Assembly: GCA_036703315.1 (NCBI GenBank)
Contig: DATNPH010000092.1
Location: 1 to 59,304 of the forward strand
Direction: 5' to 3'
DNA from: DATNPH01 sp036703315
GTDB lineage: Bacteria; Cyanobacteriota; Cyanobacteriia; Cyanobacteriales; Coleofasciculaceae
DNA: 59,304 nucleotides
A program made the position numbers and the translations under genes. The notes under the pieces were generated by a model. That model had not been told where the DNA came from, did not search any database, and saw only the letters and a program-made list of their open reading frames with translations. Shown here piece by piece: positions 1-7,050 of this stretch. Position 1 is the stretch's first letter, and each line of letters starts with the position of its first letter.

Positions 1-1
1 A

Positions 2-442
2 CACGGTATTCTGGACAAGCCGACGTTGATTGCAGCGATCGCCACCATCGGTGTAGAAACCGGAGGCTTTTGTCCCATTAACGAATATGGTGATCCCCAG
101 TACTTCACAAGCATGTACGAGGGTCGCCAAGACTTGGGCAATACCGAGTCTGGAGATGGCGTTCGTTATCACGGACGCGGCTTTATACAAGCCACAGGGC
201 GGGCAGTCTATCGTGAGTATAGTCAGAAGCTAGGATTGGGCAGTGCCCTTGAGGATAACCCAGAACTGGCTCTAGACCCTGAGATTTCAGCAAAAATTTT
301 GGCTTGTTATTTTGCTGATCGAGGCGTGAGTGTTGCAGCAAAAAACGGCGACTGGCAAAAGGTTAGAAAGTTAGTTAATGGAGGACTAAATGGATGGGAT
401 ACTTTTGACAATTTCGTACAGAGAGCCTTAAAAACTCTTTAA
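2..442 (+). CDS. GH19-type chitinase/lysozyme-like hydrolase, 5' end missing
   Basis: The frame is open from base 2, so the N-terminus lies outside the window and 146 residues remain. A TTG at 26 is an in-frame alternative start, but the residues before it (ILDKPTLIAA) fit the family, so I treat the gene as truncated by the window edge. Visible motifs are ETGGF, whose Glu is the likely general acid, and GRGFIQATG, both typical of the small GH19 hydrolases that cut peptidoglycan or chitin and are common in phage endolysins and bacterial cell-wall enzymes. It converges on the HNH gene 26 bp downstream. Whether it is a housekeeping wall enzyme or a prophage remnant cannot be decided from what is visible. 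Confidence 0.75.
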   Translation, partial: HGILDKPTLIAAIATIGVETGGFCPINEYGDPQYFTSMYEGRQDLGNTESGDGVRYHGRGFIQATGRAVYREYSQKLGLGSALEDNPELALDPEISAKILACYFADRGVSVAAKNGDWQKVRKLVNGGLNGWDTFDNFVQRALKTL

Positions 443-468
443 AAGCGGTCAATGCCACATACTTTTCT

Positions 469-1398
469 CTAAAACAGTGGTATCTGATTGTAATTCTCTT
501 TGGTTTTCCCCAAAATATTTAGAATAGTGTTCCATCGCTTTCTCGAAAAAAATGATTGCTTCTGATACCACTCTAATGAATCTTTGTCAGCTTTACTGGA
601 GTTACAGCTTAGGCAAGCCGGAACTAGGTTTCCTATGCAATCAGCACCTCCACAAGCCACCGCAATCAAATGATCAAAAGTTATTCGGTCAGCACTACCA
701 CAGTAAGCGCAAGTATTATTAAAGTCTTTCAATCTCTTTCTAAGATCAGAACAACTGTATTTGACTGAATGATTCTTGCAAAGTTGTGCTCGTCTCTTAT
801 GCCGATACTTTGCACTAGACACTTTTACCATTTCAGGATGGGTACGTTTGTAACTACGTTGATAATCGATGTAATGCTTCCGATTTCTTTGGTAGACTTC
901 CTTGCTCGCTTGGTTTCGCTTCTCTCGATTTTGTTGGTGGTATTCAATGAAATACTTCTGAAGCTTGTCTTTGTGTCTCTTACGCCATTCAGCAGATTTA
1001 GCTAAATACTCCTCTCGTTTTTTTTCGTACCTTTGAGAACACTTCATTCGGTTGCATTCGACGCAATGCCCATTATCCGCAAATCCTAAACTCTTACCAG
1101 TGCCATTCCACTCATGTCCTCTACTACATAAGTTCTGCAAAATGAATCTACTAGTATCAATTCCTAGGGAATCCGATAGTTCTACCAGCCCATTCTTGCG
1201 CTCATTCGCGTCTTCCCGATGGCAGTGAGGGCATTTTTGCCCCTTGTTGAAGTTATTCATAGTCATCTGGAAGTTATGACTGCGTTCACACTGTATATGC
1301 ATGTTAGTGTGAGCACTAATCCAATCACTATCTAAGAGGGTGTAGCCTATTGCCTCTACTCGTCTCTTAGCCTCTTCAATCGTCAATCGTTTCCCCAT
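469..1398 (-). CDS. HNH endonuclease with N-terminal zinc-finger-like repeats
   Basis: The protein has 309 residues. The C-terminal part carries a zinc-supported HNH nuclease: C230-x2-C233, D242-H243 and C262-x2-C265 followed by N266. The N-terminal part has two Cys/His clusters, about residues 37-59 (C37, then C56-x2-C59) and 91-115 (C91, H95, C112-x2-C115), which look like treble-clef or zinc-ribbon DNA-binding modules. The middle (about 120-210) is very rich in Lys, Arg, Tyr and Gln and may contact DNA. This layout resembles free-standing homing or phage-type HNH nucleases. The start ATG at 1398 is followed directly by MGKRLTIEEAK. The target is unknown. No intron or intein is visible beside it. 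Confidence 0.8.
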   Translation of the reverse strand: MGKRLTIEEAKRRVEAIGYTLLDSDWISAHTNMHIQCERSHNFQMTMNNFNKGQKCPHCHREDANERKNGLVELSDSLGIDTSRFILQNLCSRGHEWNGTGKSLGFADNGHCVECNRMKCSQRYEKKREEYLAKSAEWRKRHKDKLQKYFIEYHQQNREKRNQASKEVYQRNRKHYIDYQRSYKRTHPEMVKVSSAKYRHKRRAQLCKNHSVKYSCSDLRKRLKDFNNTCAYCGSADRITFDHLIAVACGGADCIGNLVPACLSCNSSKADKDSLEWYQKQSFFSRKRWNTILNILGKTKENYNQIPLF

Positions 1399-1495
1399 CG
1401 TGTTACTCTAACAGTCTTCTATTTCAAAGTTGTGTTTCCCTATTATGTCTATAACTGCAAAAATTCATACTATTTTTAGGTAGCGTAGGTGCAAT

Positions 1496-2296
1496 ATGTC
1501 TGAAGAAGAATCTCGACTCGAAATTCAAGACCTGATTCAGCGCATTCGGCGCTCAGAAACCAAGGACTTTTTTGAGCTAGCTCAAGTGGCTGGTCTAAAT
1601 CCTGCCGAAGATTTTGCTGGCGCTGACCTAAGCGGTGCCAACTTGAGCGGTGCCAACCTGAGTAGTATCAATTTGAAGGGTGCAAATTTGAGGGGAGCTA
1701 ACTTGTTTGGCGCTAATCTATTCAATGCCAATCTGTTTGGTGCTAACCTGTTCGGTACCAACCTAAGTGATGCCAATTTGAGTGATGCCAACTTGAGCAA
1801 TGCCAACTTAAGCAATGCCAACTTGAGTGGAGCTATCCTGAGCAGTGCCAACCTGAGTGAGGCTATCTTGAGTGGTGCAAACCTGAGCCGTACTGTTCTG
1901 AGTAATGCTCTCCTAAGCAAGGCTCTCTTGAGCAATGCCCTCTTAAACCATGCCAACCTGTTCGGTGCCGACCTATCCAACGCTAACCTGTTCGGTGCAG
2001 TCTTGAGCCATACAAACCTAAGTTATTCTAAGCTCAATAGCGCTAATCTTACATATGCCAATTTAGAACATACGAACCTAGCTTACGTTACCTTGGATAC
2101 GGCAAATCTAAGTAATGTAAATATAAGTAATGCCAACTTGAGCTATACGAACCTGAGCGAGGCAGAAGTAGAGAATGCTCGATTTGGAGATAATTCAGGA
2201 ATTTCTGACGATACAAAACTTGCATTAAAGCAGCGAGGAGCTATCCTTCTTAATGATTCTAACGGCAATCATTCTAAGATTTTGACTATGCGTTAA
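1496..2296 (+). CDS. pentapeptide-repeat protein
   Basis: The protein has 266 residues. From about residue 38 to 225 it consists of near-perfect A(D/N)LXX repeats (ANLSG, ANLFG, ANLSN), which fold as a right-handed quadrilateral beta-helix. An N-terminal helical segment (MSEEESRLEIQDLIQRIRR) and a C-terminal cap (ARFGDNSGISDDTKL...RGAI) are common in cyanobacterial members. There is no signal peptide or membrane segment, so it is probably cytoplasmic. The biochemical role of most such proteins is unknown. The repetitive DNA gives a long open frame on the opposite strand, which is an artefact of the Leu-rich repeat codons. Confidence 0.93.
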   Translation: MSEEESRLEIQDLIQRIRRSETKDFFELAQVAGLNPAEDFAGADLSGANLSGANLSSINLKGANLRGANLFGANLFNANLFGANLFGTNLSDANLSDANLSNANLSNANLSGAILSSANLSEAILSGANLSRTVLSNALLSKALLSNALLNHANLFGADLSNANLFGAVLSHTNLSYSKLNSANLTYANLEHTNLAYVTLDTANLSNVNISNANLSYTNLSEAEVENARFGDNSGISDDTKLALKQRGAILLNDSNGNHSKILTMR

Positions 2297-2355
2297 ACGT
2301 GACCATTCCTATATTTATTTGCTGAGGAAAATTACACAAATCAACCTTTAGTAAG

Positions 2356-2387
2356 CTGTAGGGGTGTATAGCCATACGCCCCTACAG
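2356..2387. repeat. palindromic repeat, 14-bp arms
   Basis: Arms CTGTAGGGGTGTAT and ATACGCCCCTACAG pair with one G-T position around a 4-base loop. The form (GTAGGGG...CCCCTAC) is that of short palindromic elements scattered between genes in many cyanobacteria. Other elements of similar design in this window are at 32383, 33375, 46574 and 49954. Confidence 0.8.
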
Positions 2388-2575
2388 CCCAAGGAGGTCA
2401 CTTATAACCGGCAGATGCCCCTGGAAGACTTCAATATTATCATCATTCTCAGGCACCGCTTTCAAGTACAGCCACTCGCCTCAGAGATTTGGCTGATTTT
2501 TTTCTGAGATTTGGCTGATTCCCTCTGATAGCGATCGCGGCTAATCTGAGGAGAGTTGAGTAAAAGATAAATATA

Positions 2576-2608
2576 GCCTCTGCCAAGTAGGAACAGAGGC
2601 TTTTTTTT
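2576..2608 (+). terminator. rho-independent terminator
   Basis: Perfect 7-bp stem GCCTCTG/CAGAGGC with an 11-base loop, followed directly by eight T. This is one of the clearest intrinsic terminators in the window, yet no protein gene ends just before it on this strand. Confidence 0.8.
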
Positions 2609-2825
2609 ATCTGTTGTGATGTTCTTGTACAGGCAATTGCCTCCATGTCTTCCGACGACATTTTCAAACTTTATAAATTTGTACTACAAGTGAAGGCTCA
2701 ATGTCTACAAAGTCGGACGCTCAAAGCATTTAGAAAAACGAGAAGCGGCATAGCCTCAGAATTTAAATAGCTTTCCGTTAAAGCTTTAATCAAAGTTAAT
2801 CCCATCTAAAGCTTCATAAAAATAT

Positions 2826-2844
2826 CCCCGCTAAGTTAGCGAGG
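2826..2844 (-). terminator. possible terminator of the DUF1232 gene
   Basis: On the minus strand CCTCGCTA/TAGCGGGG forms an 8-bp stem with one G-T pair, followed by ATATTTTTATG. It lies 32 bp after the stop codon of the DUF1232 gene. The T-tract is interrupted, so strength is uncertain. Confidence 0.45.
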
Positions 2845-2875
2845 ATTCTCATTATTGTGTTGTTACAGATAGTAA

Positions 2876-3178
2876 TTATTTAACCGAAACAGCATCAACG
2901 TCTACAGTTTTATCACCGCTGTTAGTAGCCTCGGAAGCTACGGCTTCGCCCTTGCGAGCTTTGACATTATCAATTAATAATTGGGAAACTTCTGAAACTA
3001 GCAGTGACAAAACTAAAACATCATCAATTTGACCAATTACAGGGAGAAAATCAGGAGCAACATCAATTGGGCTAAAAATGTAAAGTAATGTTCCTAAAAT
3101 CATCCACCAACGGTATTTGGGATTGCGGAGAGTAGTGCGATACCAGTTGTAAACAGATTGGATAGAAAAATTGTTCAT
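2876..3178 (-). CDS. YkvA/DUF1232 family small membrane protein
   Basis: I place the start at the ATG at 3178 (MNNFSIQSVYNWYRTTLRNP). It has AGAGGG nine bases upstream, and the extra 53 in-frame residues upstream do not match the family. The product has 100 residues and carries the DUF1232 core: a first hydrophobic segment WWMILGTLLYIFSP, the signature SPIDVAPDFLPVIGQIDD, and a second hydrophobic segment LVLSLLVSEVSQLL. Family members are small membrane proteins of unknown function. The C-terminal 30 residues are charged and variable. Confidence 0.85.
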   Translation of the reverse strand: MNNFSIQSVYNWYRTTLRNPKYRWWMILGTLLYIFSPIDVAPDFLPVIGQIDDVLVLSLLVSEVSQLLIDNVKARKGEAVASEATNSGDKTVDVDAVSVK

Positions 3179-3735
3179 GTATGTGTACCCTCTAGTTACT
3201 ATTAATAATGCCAAATTACTCCAGCAATTTCCGGTGCGGATAACCCCCCTGTTTTTGTCGAGTATTAACACTCTCAATCCTCTAGAAGAAGGTAAGATTC
3301 TCGCTATTGCAGTTTCATAAGATGGGTCTGCAACCACTCCTTAGGATTTTTTGGAGAAAGGCAAGACTCTTAGGGAAGAGGAAACTACTCTGGTCTACAG
3401 CTAGAACTCCGATCGCGTGTGACAGTTGCGTAAATCCTGAGCAAGCGAGGAGTAAGCCTTACCTAAGGGATCGACTATGAACAAGTGAATACCAATCTAA
3501 GGGCGATCGCTAACTAAAGACATTCTGCCAGAACACCTGCACTGACCATAGTTGTGTCTTAGTTGGTAAAAGGGATGGCAATTGGGCGGCATTTGTACTT
3601 CTTTCGAACAATGAACTCCACACGAGAAAATAATGTCAGCCTCTTTGCAAGTGGCTCGAAATCCATAGAATTGGAATGGCTTGCACTTTACAAAAAGAAA
3701 TTGTGGTTGGCAATAAAGGGAGGTAAGAGCAGACT
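3179..3735. other. gene-free stretch upstream of exbB
   Basis: No frame with family-like sequence. The only notable points are one HIP1-like GGGCGATCGC near 3503 and the Shine-Dalgarno GGGAGGT at 3718-3724 that serves the GTG start at 3736. Confidence 0.5.
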
Positions 3736-4434
3736 GTGGATATTAGCGAAATCATAAGAAAGGGTGGGGCAGCGATGTGGCCATTATTGGTCTTATCGAT
3801 CCTCGCTATGGGCACCATCTTGGAGCGCCTCTGGTTTTGGGCAAGTGTCTTATTGAAGGAAAGAAACACCGTCAATCGCGTACTAGATGCGGCAACTAGC
3901 AACTGGCCAGTTGCTAGGGAGATTGCTCTGGAAGCACGGAGGCAACCTATCGGGCGATATTTGTATGCTCCCTTACGACTGGTTAATCCTGACCCAGAAG
4001 TGTTTCGGCTAGCGCTAGAGGCATCCGCTGACGATGAGTTGGCTTCAATGCGACAAGGGGACAAACTTCTGGAAGCCGTAATTGCTTTAGCACCGCTACT
4101 GGGGTTGCTCGGAACGGTTTTGGGCTTGATTAACTCGTTGGGTAAAATTAGCCTCAGTGAGCTGGGAACAGCTTCAGCGGCAGCCTCTAAGGCAACGGAA
4201 GGTATTGGGGAAGCGCTAATTGCCACGGCAACGGGGTTGATTATAGCGATCACCAGTCTGGCTTTCTATCGACTATTTCAAGCTTTGTGGTACAACCAGG
4301 TAAAAATCTTTCGCAAAGCTGGAAGTGAGCTGGAGTTGCTCTACCGACAGGCTTGGATGCAAGGTGAGAACACTGATACTCATAATTCTGTGAAGGCACT
4401 TCCAGCAGACGTTTCTGAAGTCACTGAAAACTAA
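3736..4434 (+). CDS. MotA/TolQ/ExbB proton-channel family protein
   Basis: 232 residues from a GTG start that has GGGAGGT 11 bases upstream. Three membrane segments are visible, at about residues 13-33, 112-135 (ALAPLLGLLGTVLGLI) and 157-180 (EGIGEALIATATGLIIAITS). The second carries the conserved LGLLGTVLG loop and the third the GIGEALIATATGL signature of ExbB/TolQ. Together with the ExbD-like gene 72 bp downstream it should form an inner-membrane complex that converts proton flow into mechanical work on the cell envelope, for TonB-dependent uptake or a Tol-like function. No TonB, TolA or outer-membrane receptor gene lies nearby, so the partner is unknown. Confidence 0.9.
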   Translation: MDISEIIRKGGAAMWPLLVLSILAMGTILERLWFWASVLLKERNTVNRVLDAATSNWPVAREIALEARRQPIGRYLYAPLRLVNPDPEVFRLALEASADDELASMRQGDKLLEAVIALAPLLGLLGTVLGLINSLGKISLSELGTASAAASKATEGIGEALIATATGLIIAITSLAFYRLFQALWYNQVKIFRKAGSELELLYRQAWMQGENTDTHNSVKALPADVSEVTEN

Positions 4435-4506
4435 AACAACCTGGCAGTACCGTTACCTGGCTCACATTCGTAATATGGCAATATGGCAGCACGACCCTAG
4501 TAACTT

Positions 4507-5469
4507 ATGTCTACTAACAAAAAAACTCCTGTAGCTCCTTCCCTTGTAGTACCTCGCCCTTTGAGGCTTCGAATCGACACCCAGAATGAAGACGTTCGGA
4601 TTGAGGTTATTCCCCTAATTGATGTCATTTTTTGTATTTTGACGTTTTTCATCCTGGCAACGCTGAGCTTTTCTCGCCAGCAGGCAATCAGTGTCGATAT
4701 ACCCAAGGCAAGTACTGGGACGGCACAGGGAAGGAAAATCTTAGTGGTGGCGCTCACTGATAAGGGTCAAATTTTCGTTGAACAGCAGCCAGTGGTAACG
4801 AAAGATCAGTTCAATCAGAAACTGAAAGACTATCGTAAACAAAATCCTGATGGGTTGATGGCGCTGTATGCTTCTACCAATGCTACTTACAACGAAGTTG
4901 TGCAGGTGTTGGATTTGCTGCGAGAGGTAGGAGGCGATCGCGTAGCGTTAGCAACCCTACCAGCAAACTCTCCGACACTGCCTAGCTCAACGACTCCACT
5001 GCCACCAACGACCACTGGAGTTCCTCCTTACGCACCGAACCCTGGCACGAACCCCTATGACCCTTATAATACCCAGATTCCAGGATACCCAAATAACAAC
5101 CCAGCCCAGCCACAAGTCCCGTTAAACCCTGGGCAAACACTGCCAGGAGCACCCGGAACTAGCCCAGGTAATCTACAACCATTGCCCGGACAACAACCAT
5201 TGCCCGGACAACAACCGTTGCCCGGACAACAACGAATTAGTCCCGGTAACTCAGCCGTACCGAATCTAGGCGGTACAGTGGCTCCTAACACTAACAATGC
5301 CGCTCCTCAACAAACCAACCCTAGGAATTCAGCAGTACCCACTCCCGGTGCTCAGGTAGCTCCCGACATCAAGAACGCAGCTCCTACACAAACCAATGGC
5401 AATTCAGTAGTACCTGGTTCCAGTGGTACAGTAGCTCCTAACACTAATAATGCAGCTCCGAAGAGGTAA
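4507..5469 (+). CDS. ExbD/TolR family protein with long Pro-rich tail
   Basis: 320 residues. One N-terminal membrane helix (about 34-56, VIPLIDVIFCILTFFILATL) contains the conserved proton-path Asp at D39. Residues 58-150 form the normal periplasmic ExbD domain. The usual family length is about 140 residues; here another 170 residues follow, rich in Pro, Asn, Thr and Gly. They include three tandem QPLPGQ units and three copies of a block ending APNTNNAAP or similar. The tail could act as a flexible periplasmic spacer reaching the peptidoglycan or outer membrane. It follows exbB and is ended by a terminator at 5541. Confidence 0.9.
   Translation: MSTNKKTPVAPSLVVPRPLRLRIDTQNEDVRIEVIPLIDVIFCILTFFILATLSFSRQQAISVDIPKASTGTAQGRKILVVALTDKGQIFVEQQPVVTKDQFNQKLKDYRKQNPDGLMALYASTNATYNEVVQVLDLLREVGGDRVALATLPANSPTLPSSTTPLPPTTTGVPPYAPNPGTNPYDPYNTQIPGYPNNNPAQPQVPLNPGQTLPGAPGTSPGNLQPLPGQQPLPGQQPLPGQQRISPGNSAVPNLGGTVAPNTNNAAPQQTNPRNSAVPTPGAQVAPDIKNAAPTQTNGNSVVPGSSGTVAPNTNNAAPKR
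5179..5232 (+). repeat. 18-bp tandem repeat, three copies, inside exbD tail
   Basis: Unit CCATTGCCCGGACAACAA occurs three times with one base change in the third copy. It encodes PLPGQQ. Slippage at this site would change tail length in frame. Confidence 0.9.
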
Positions 5470-5869
5470 GGCATTGTTTGCCCAAGTGACTGAAAATACC
5501 TCGATTCTAATGACGGGATTCCTATGAAAGGCGGGTAGAAAATAGGGGGTTTGATACCCTCTATTTTTATATCAATTTAATGAGAGCAACTGCTAGGATA
5601 TCTTGCTGTTCTCAATTATGGTGATGCTGTGGTCGTGCTAGCTTGGTTGTGCTAGCTTGAGGGTTCCAATCAAGGGGTGTAAATTTTACGTCTCAAGTTT
5701 TCAATCGCCAGCCTAGCAGGACGTAATCCAGACTTAGCCTAGAATGCCGTCAGGCTTCGCCTCATTCAAATTTAGGCTCATACACGGGAAACCCCATTCA
5801 GAAGGTTCTTTTTCCGACAGCCCAAAATTGAGTGAGAGATAACATCAATATTCAACTGGACTGACTTTA
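5470..5869. other. intergenic, mostly empty
   Basis: Apart from the terminator at 5541-5569, it holds a short direct repeat GTGCTAGCTTG in two copies 15 bp apart (about 5634-5659). No coding signal was seen. Confidence 0.5.
5541..5569 (+). terminator. terminator of the exbB-exbD operon
   Basis: Ten-bp stem AATAGGGGGT/ACCCTCTATT with one G-T pair, 5-base loop, followed by TTTAT. It lies 71 bp after the exbD stop codon. Confidence 0.7.
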
Positions 5870-6892
5870 ATGCGTTTGTTTGGTAGAAACAAAGGGAATA
5901 ATTCTCCAATTAAGTTACTTCAGTTTATTTTATTTCTGGGAATTACTGGTACAACTTTACTTTCTGTAATCAGCTCATTTGGATGGGGTATTTTATTAGA
6001 ACTATTTTCACATTTCAAGCTTCAGTATTTACTTTTGAGCCTATTGCTGTTAGGTTTACTAGTTTTAACTCGCAAAAGAAATTATATAATTATTAGTATT
6101 TTTTGTTTCTCTATTATTTTAATTGAGATTCTCCCTTGGTACATTCCTCAGACAGGTATACAAGGAAATATCCCTATTAATAATCTACGTGTTTTAAGTT
6201 CAAATGTTAATACTCAAAATCAGAACTATCCGAAAGTTTTATCGCTTGTCAGGCAGGAAAAGCCGGATATCGCTGTTTTCATGGAAGTCAATGCAGACTG
6301 GATAAAAGAGTTAGATTCCCTAAAAGATATTCTTCCTTATTCTGTTGTCAACGCTAATCCCTATAATCTTGGTATAGCTGTCTATAGCAAGCGCCAGCTC
6401 CAAAATGCTTCTATTAATTTTTTTGGAACTACTAACAATCCCAGCATAGTAGGAAGTTTAATTTTTAATCGGAAATTTATATCCCTAATTGCTATTCATC
6501 CACCACCACCATTTAAACCTGCTTTATTTCAAGCTCGTAACAAGCAGTTGGACGAAATCACCAAGTATGTAAAGTCACTGTCAAGCCCGGTTGTAATAGT
6601 CGGTGATTTTAATATAACGATGTGGTCGCAGTATTATAAAAATTTTGTTAGAAAGACTGGGTTGAGGAATGCTCGCCAAGGATTTGGTATTCTACCGACC
6701 TGGCCAATAAAAACGAATTATCCGCCTTATTCACGAATTCCCTTGCCTCTAACCTGGTTGTTATCTATTCCTATAGATCAGTGTTTGATTAGCCCAAGCC
6801 TTAAAGTTGCAAGTATCCGCACCGGAGCGAATGTTGGTTCAGATCATCGACCTTTGATTGCAGATTTACTGATTCCTGAGACTAAGAATTGA
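5870..6892 (+). CDS. membrane-anchored endonuclease/exonuclease/phosphatase family protein
   Basis: 340 residues. Three hydrophobic segments (about 17-40, 52-68 and 71-92) anchor the N-terminus. The remainder has the DNase-I-like fold: N112 in SSNVN, E139 in VFMEVNADW, H210 in AIHPPP, D246/N248 in VGDFNIT and D325/H326 in GSDHRP. These are the metal-binding and catalytic positions of the EEP superfamily. Substrate could be nucleic acid or a phospholipid/inositol phosphate; the sequence does not decide. The gene is visibly more AT-rich than its neighbours, with many ATT, TTA and AAT codons, which may mean later acquisition. Confidence 0.85.
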   Translation: MRLFGRNKGNNSPIKLLQFILFLGITGTTLLSVISSFGWGILLELFSHFKLQYLLLSLLLLGLLVLTRKRNYIIISIFCFSIILIEILPWYIPQTGIQGNIPINNLRVLSSNVNTQNQNYPKVLSLVRQEKPDIAVFMEVNADWIKELDSLKDILPYSVVNANPYNLGIAVYSKRQLQNASINFFGTTNNPSIVGSLIFNRKFISLIAIHPPPPFKPALFQARNKQLDEITKYVKSLSSPVVIVGDFNITMWSQYYKNFVRKTGLRNARQGFGILPTWPIKTNYPPYSRIPLPLTWLLSIPIDQCLISPSLKVASIRTGANVGSDHRPLIADLLIPETKN

Positions 6893-6946
6893 GAATAGCG
6901 CCAACAGGAGCATGTCAGTTTTGCAAATCACCAACTCAGTATATCG

Positions 6947-7011
6947 GGTTGAGGTACGAAACCCAACATAAGCTGTCCTGTCAATCCATTGGGTTTCACT
7001 AACGCTCAACC
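6947..7011. repeat. imperfect inverted repeat between convergent genes
   Basis: GGTTGAG-n4-GAAACCCAA on the left faces TTGGGTTTC-n7-CTCAACC on the right, about 65 bp in all. Sequences of the type TTGGGTTTC...CTCAACC are common dispersed repeats in cyanobacteria. It may also act as a transcription end between the convergent genes. Confidence 0.65.
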
Positions 7012-7050
7012 GAACCTACTACAGAATCTTGCGGGTTTATGAAGTGATTT

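Larger units (their letters stand above)
2297..2875. other. gene-free stretch with repeats and an isolated terminator
   Basis: No convincing reading frame. It holds a 32-bp palindromic repeat (2356-2387), a direct repeat GAGATTTGGCTGATT in two copies with a 22-bp period (2484-2498 and 2506-2520), a strong hairpin plus T-run (2576-2608) and a hairpin near the end of the DUF1232 gene (2826-2844). The T-run terminator lies 280 bp after the pentapeptide gene, so it either ends a long 3' UTR or belongs to a small RNA. Confidence 0.6.

Noticed and set aside
1582..1980. 132-codon frame antisense to the pentapeptide gene
   Set aside because: Its LRLALL/KLAPLK repeats are the complement of the pentapeptide codons. 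The sense strand gives a clear family.
1640..2150. Repeated DNA units that could suggest a CRISPR or tandem array
   Set aside because: The 15-bp periodicity is explained by pentapeptide codons; no spacer-like unique sequence lies between.
3563..3757. 64-codon frame overlapping the exbB start
   Set aside because: No family-like sequence, and it overlaps the GTG start and ribosome site of exbB.
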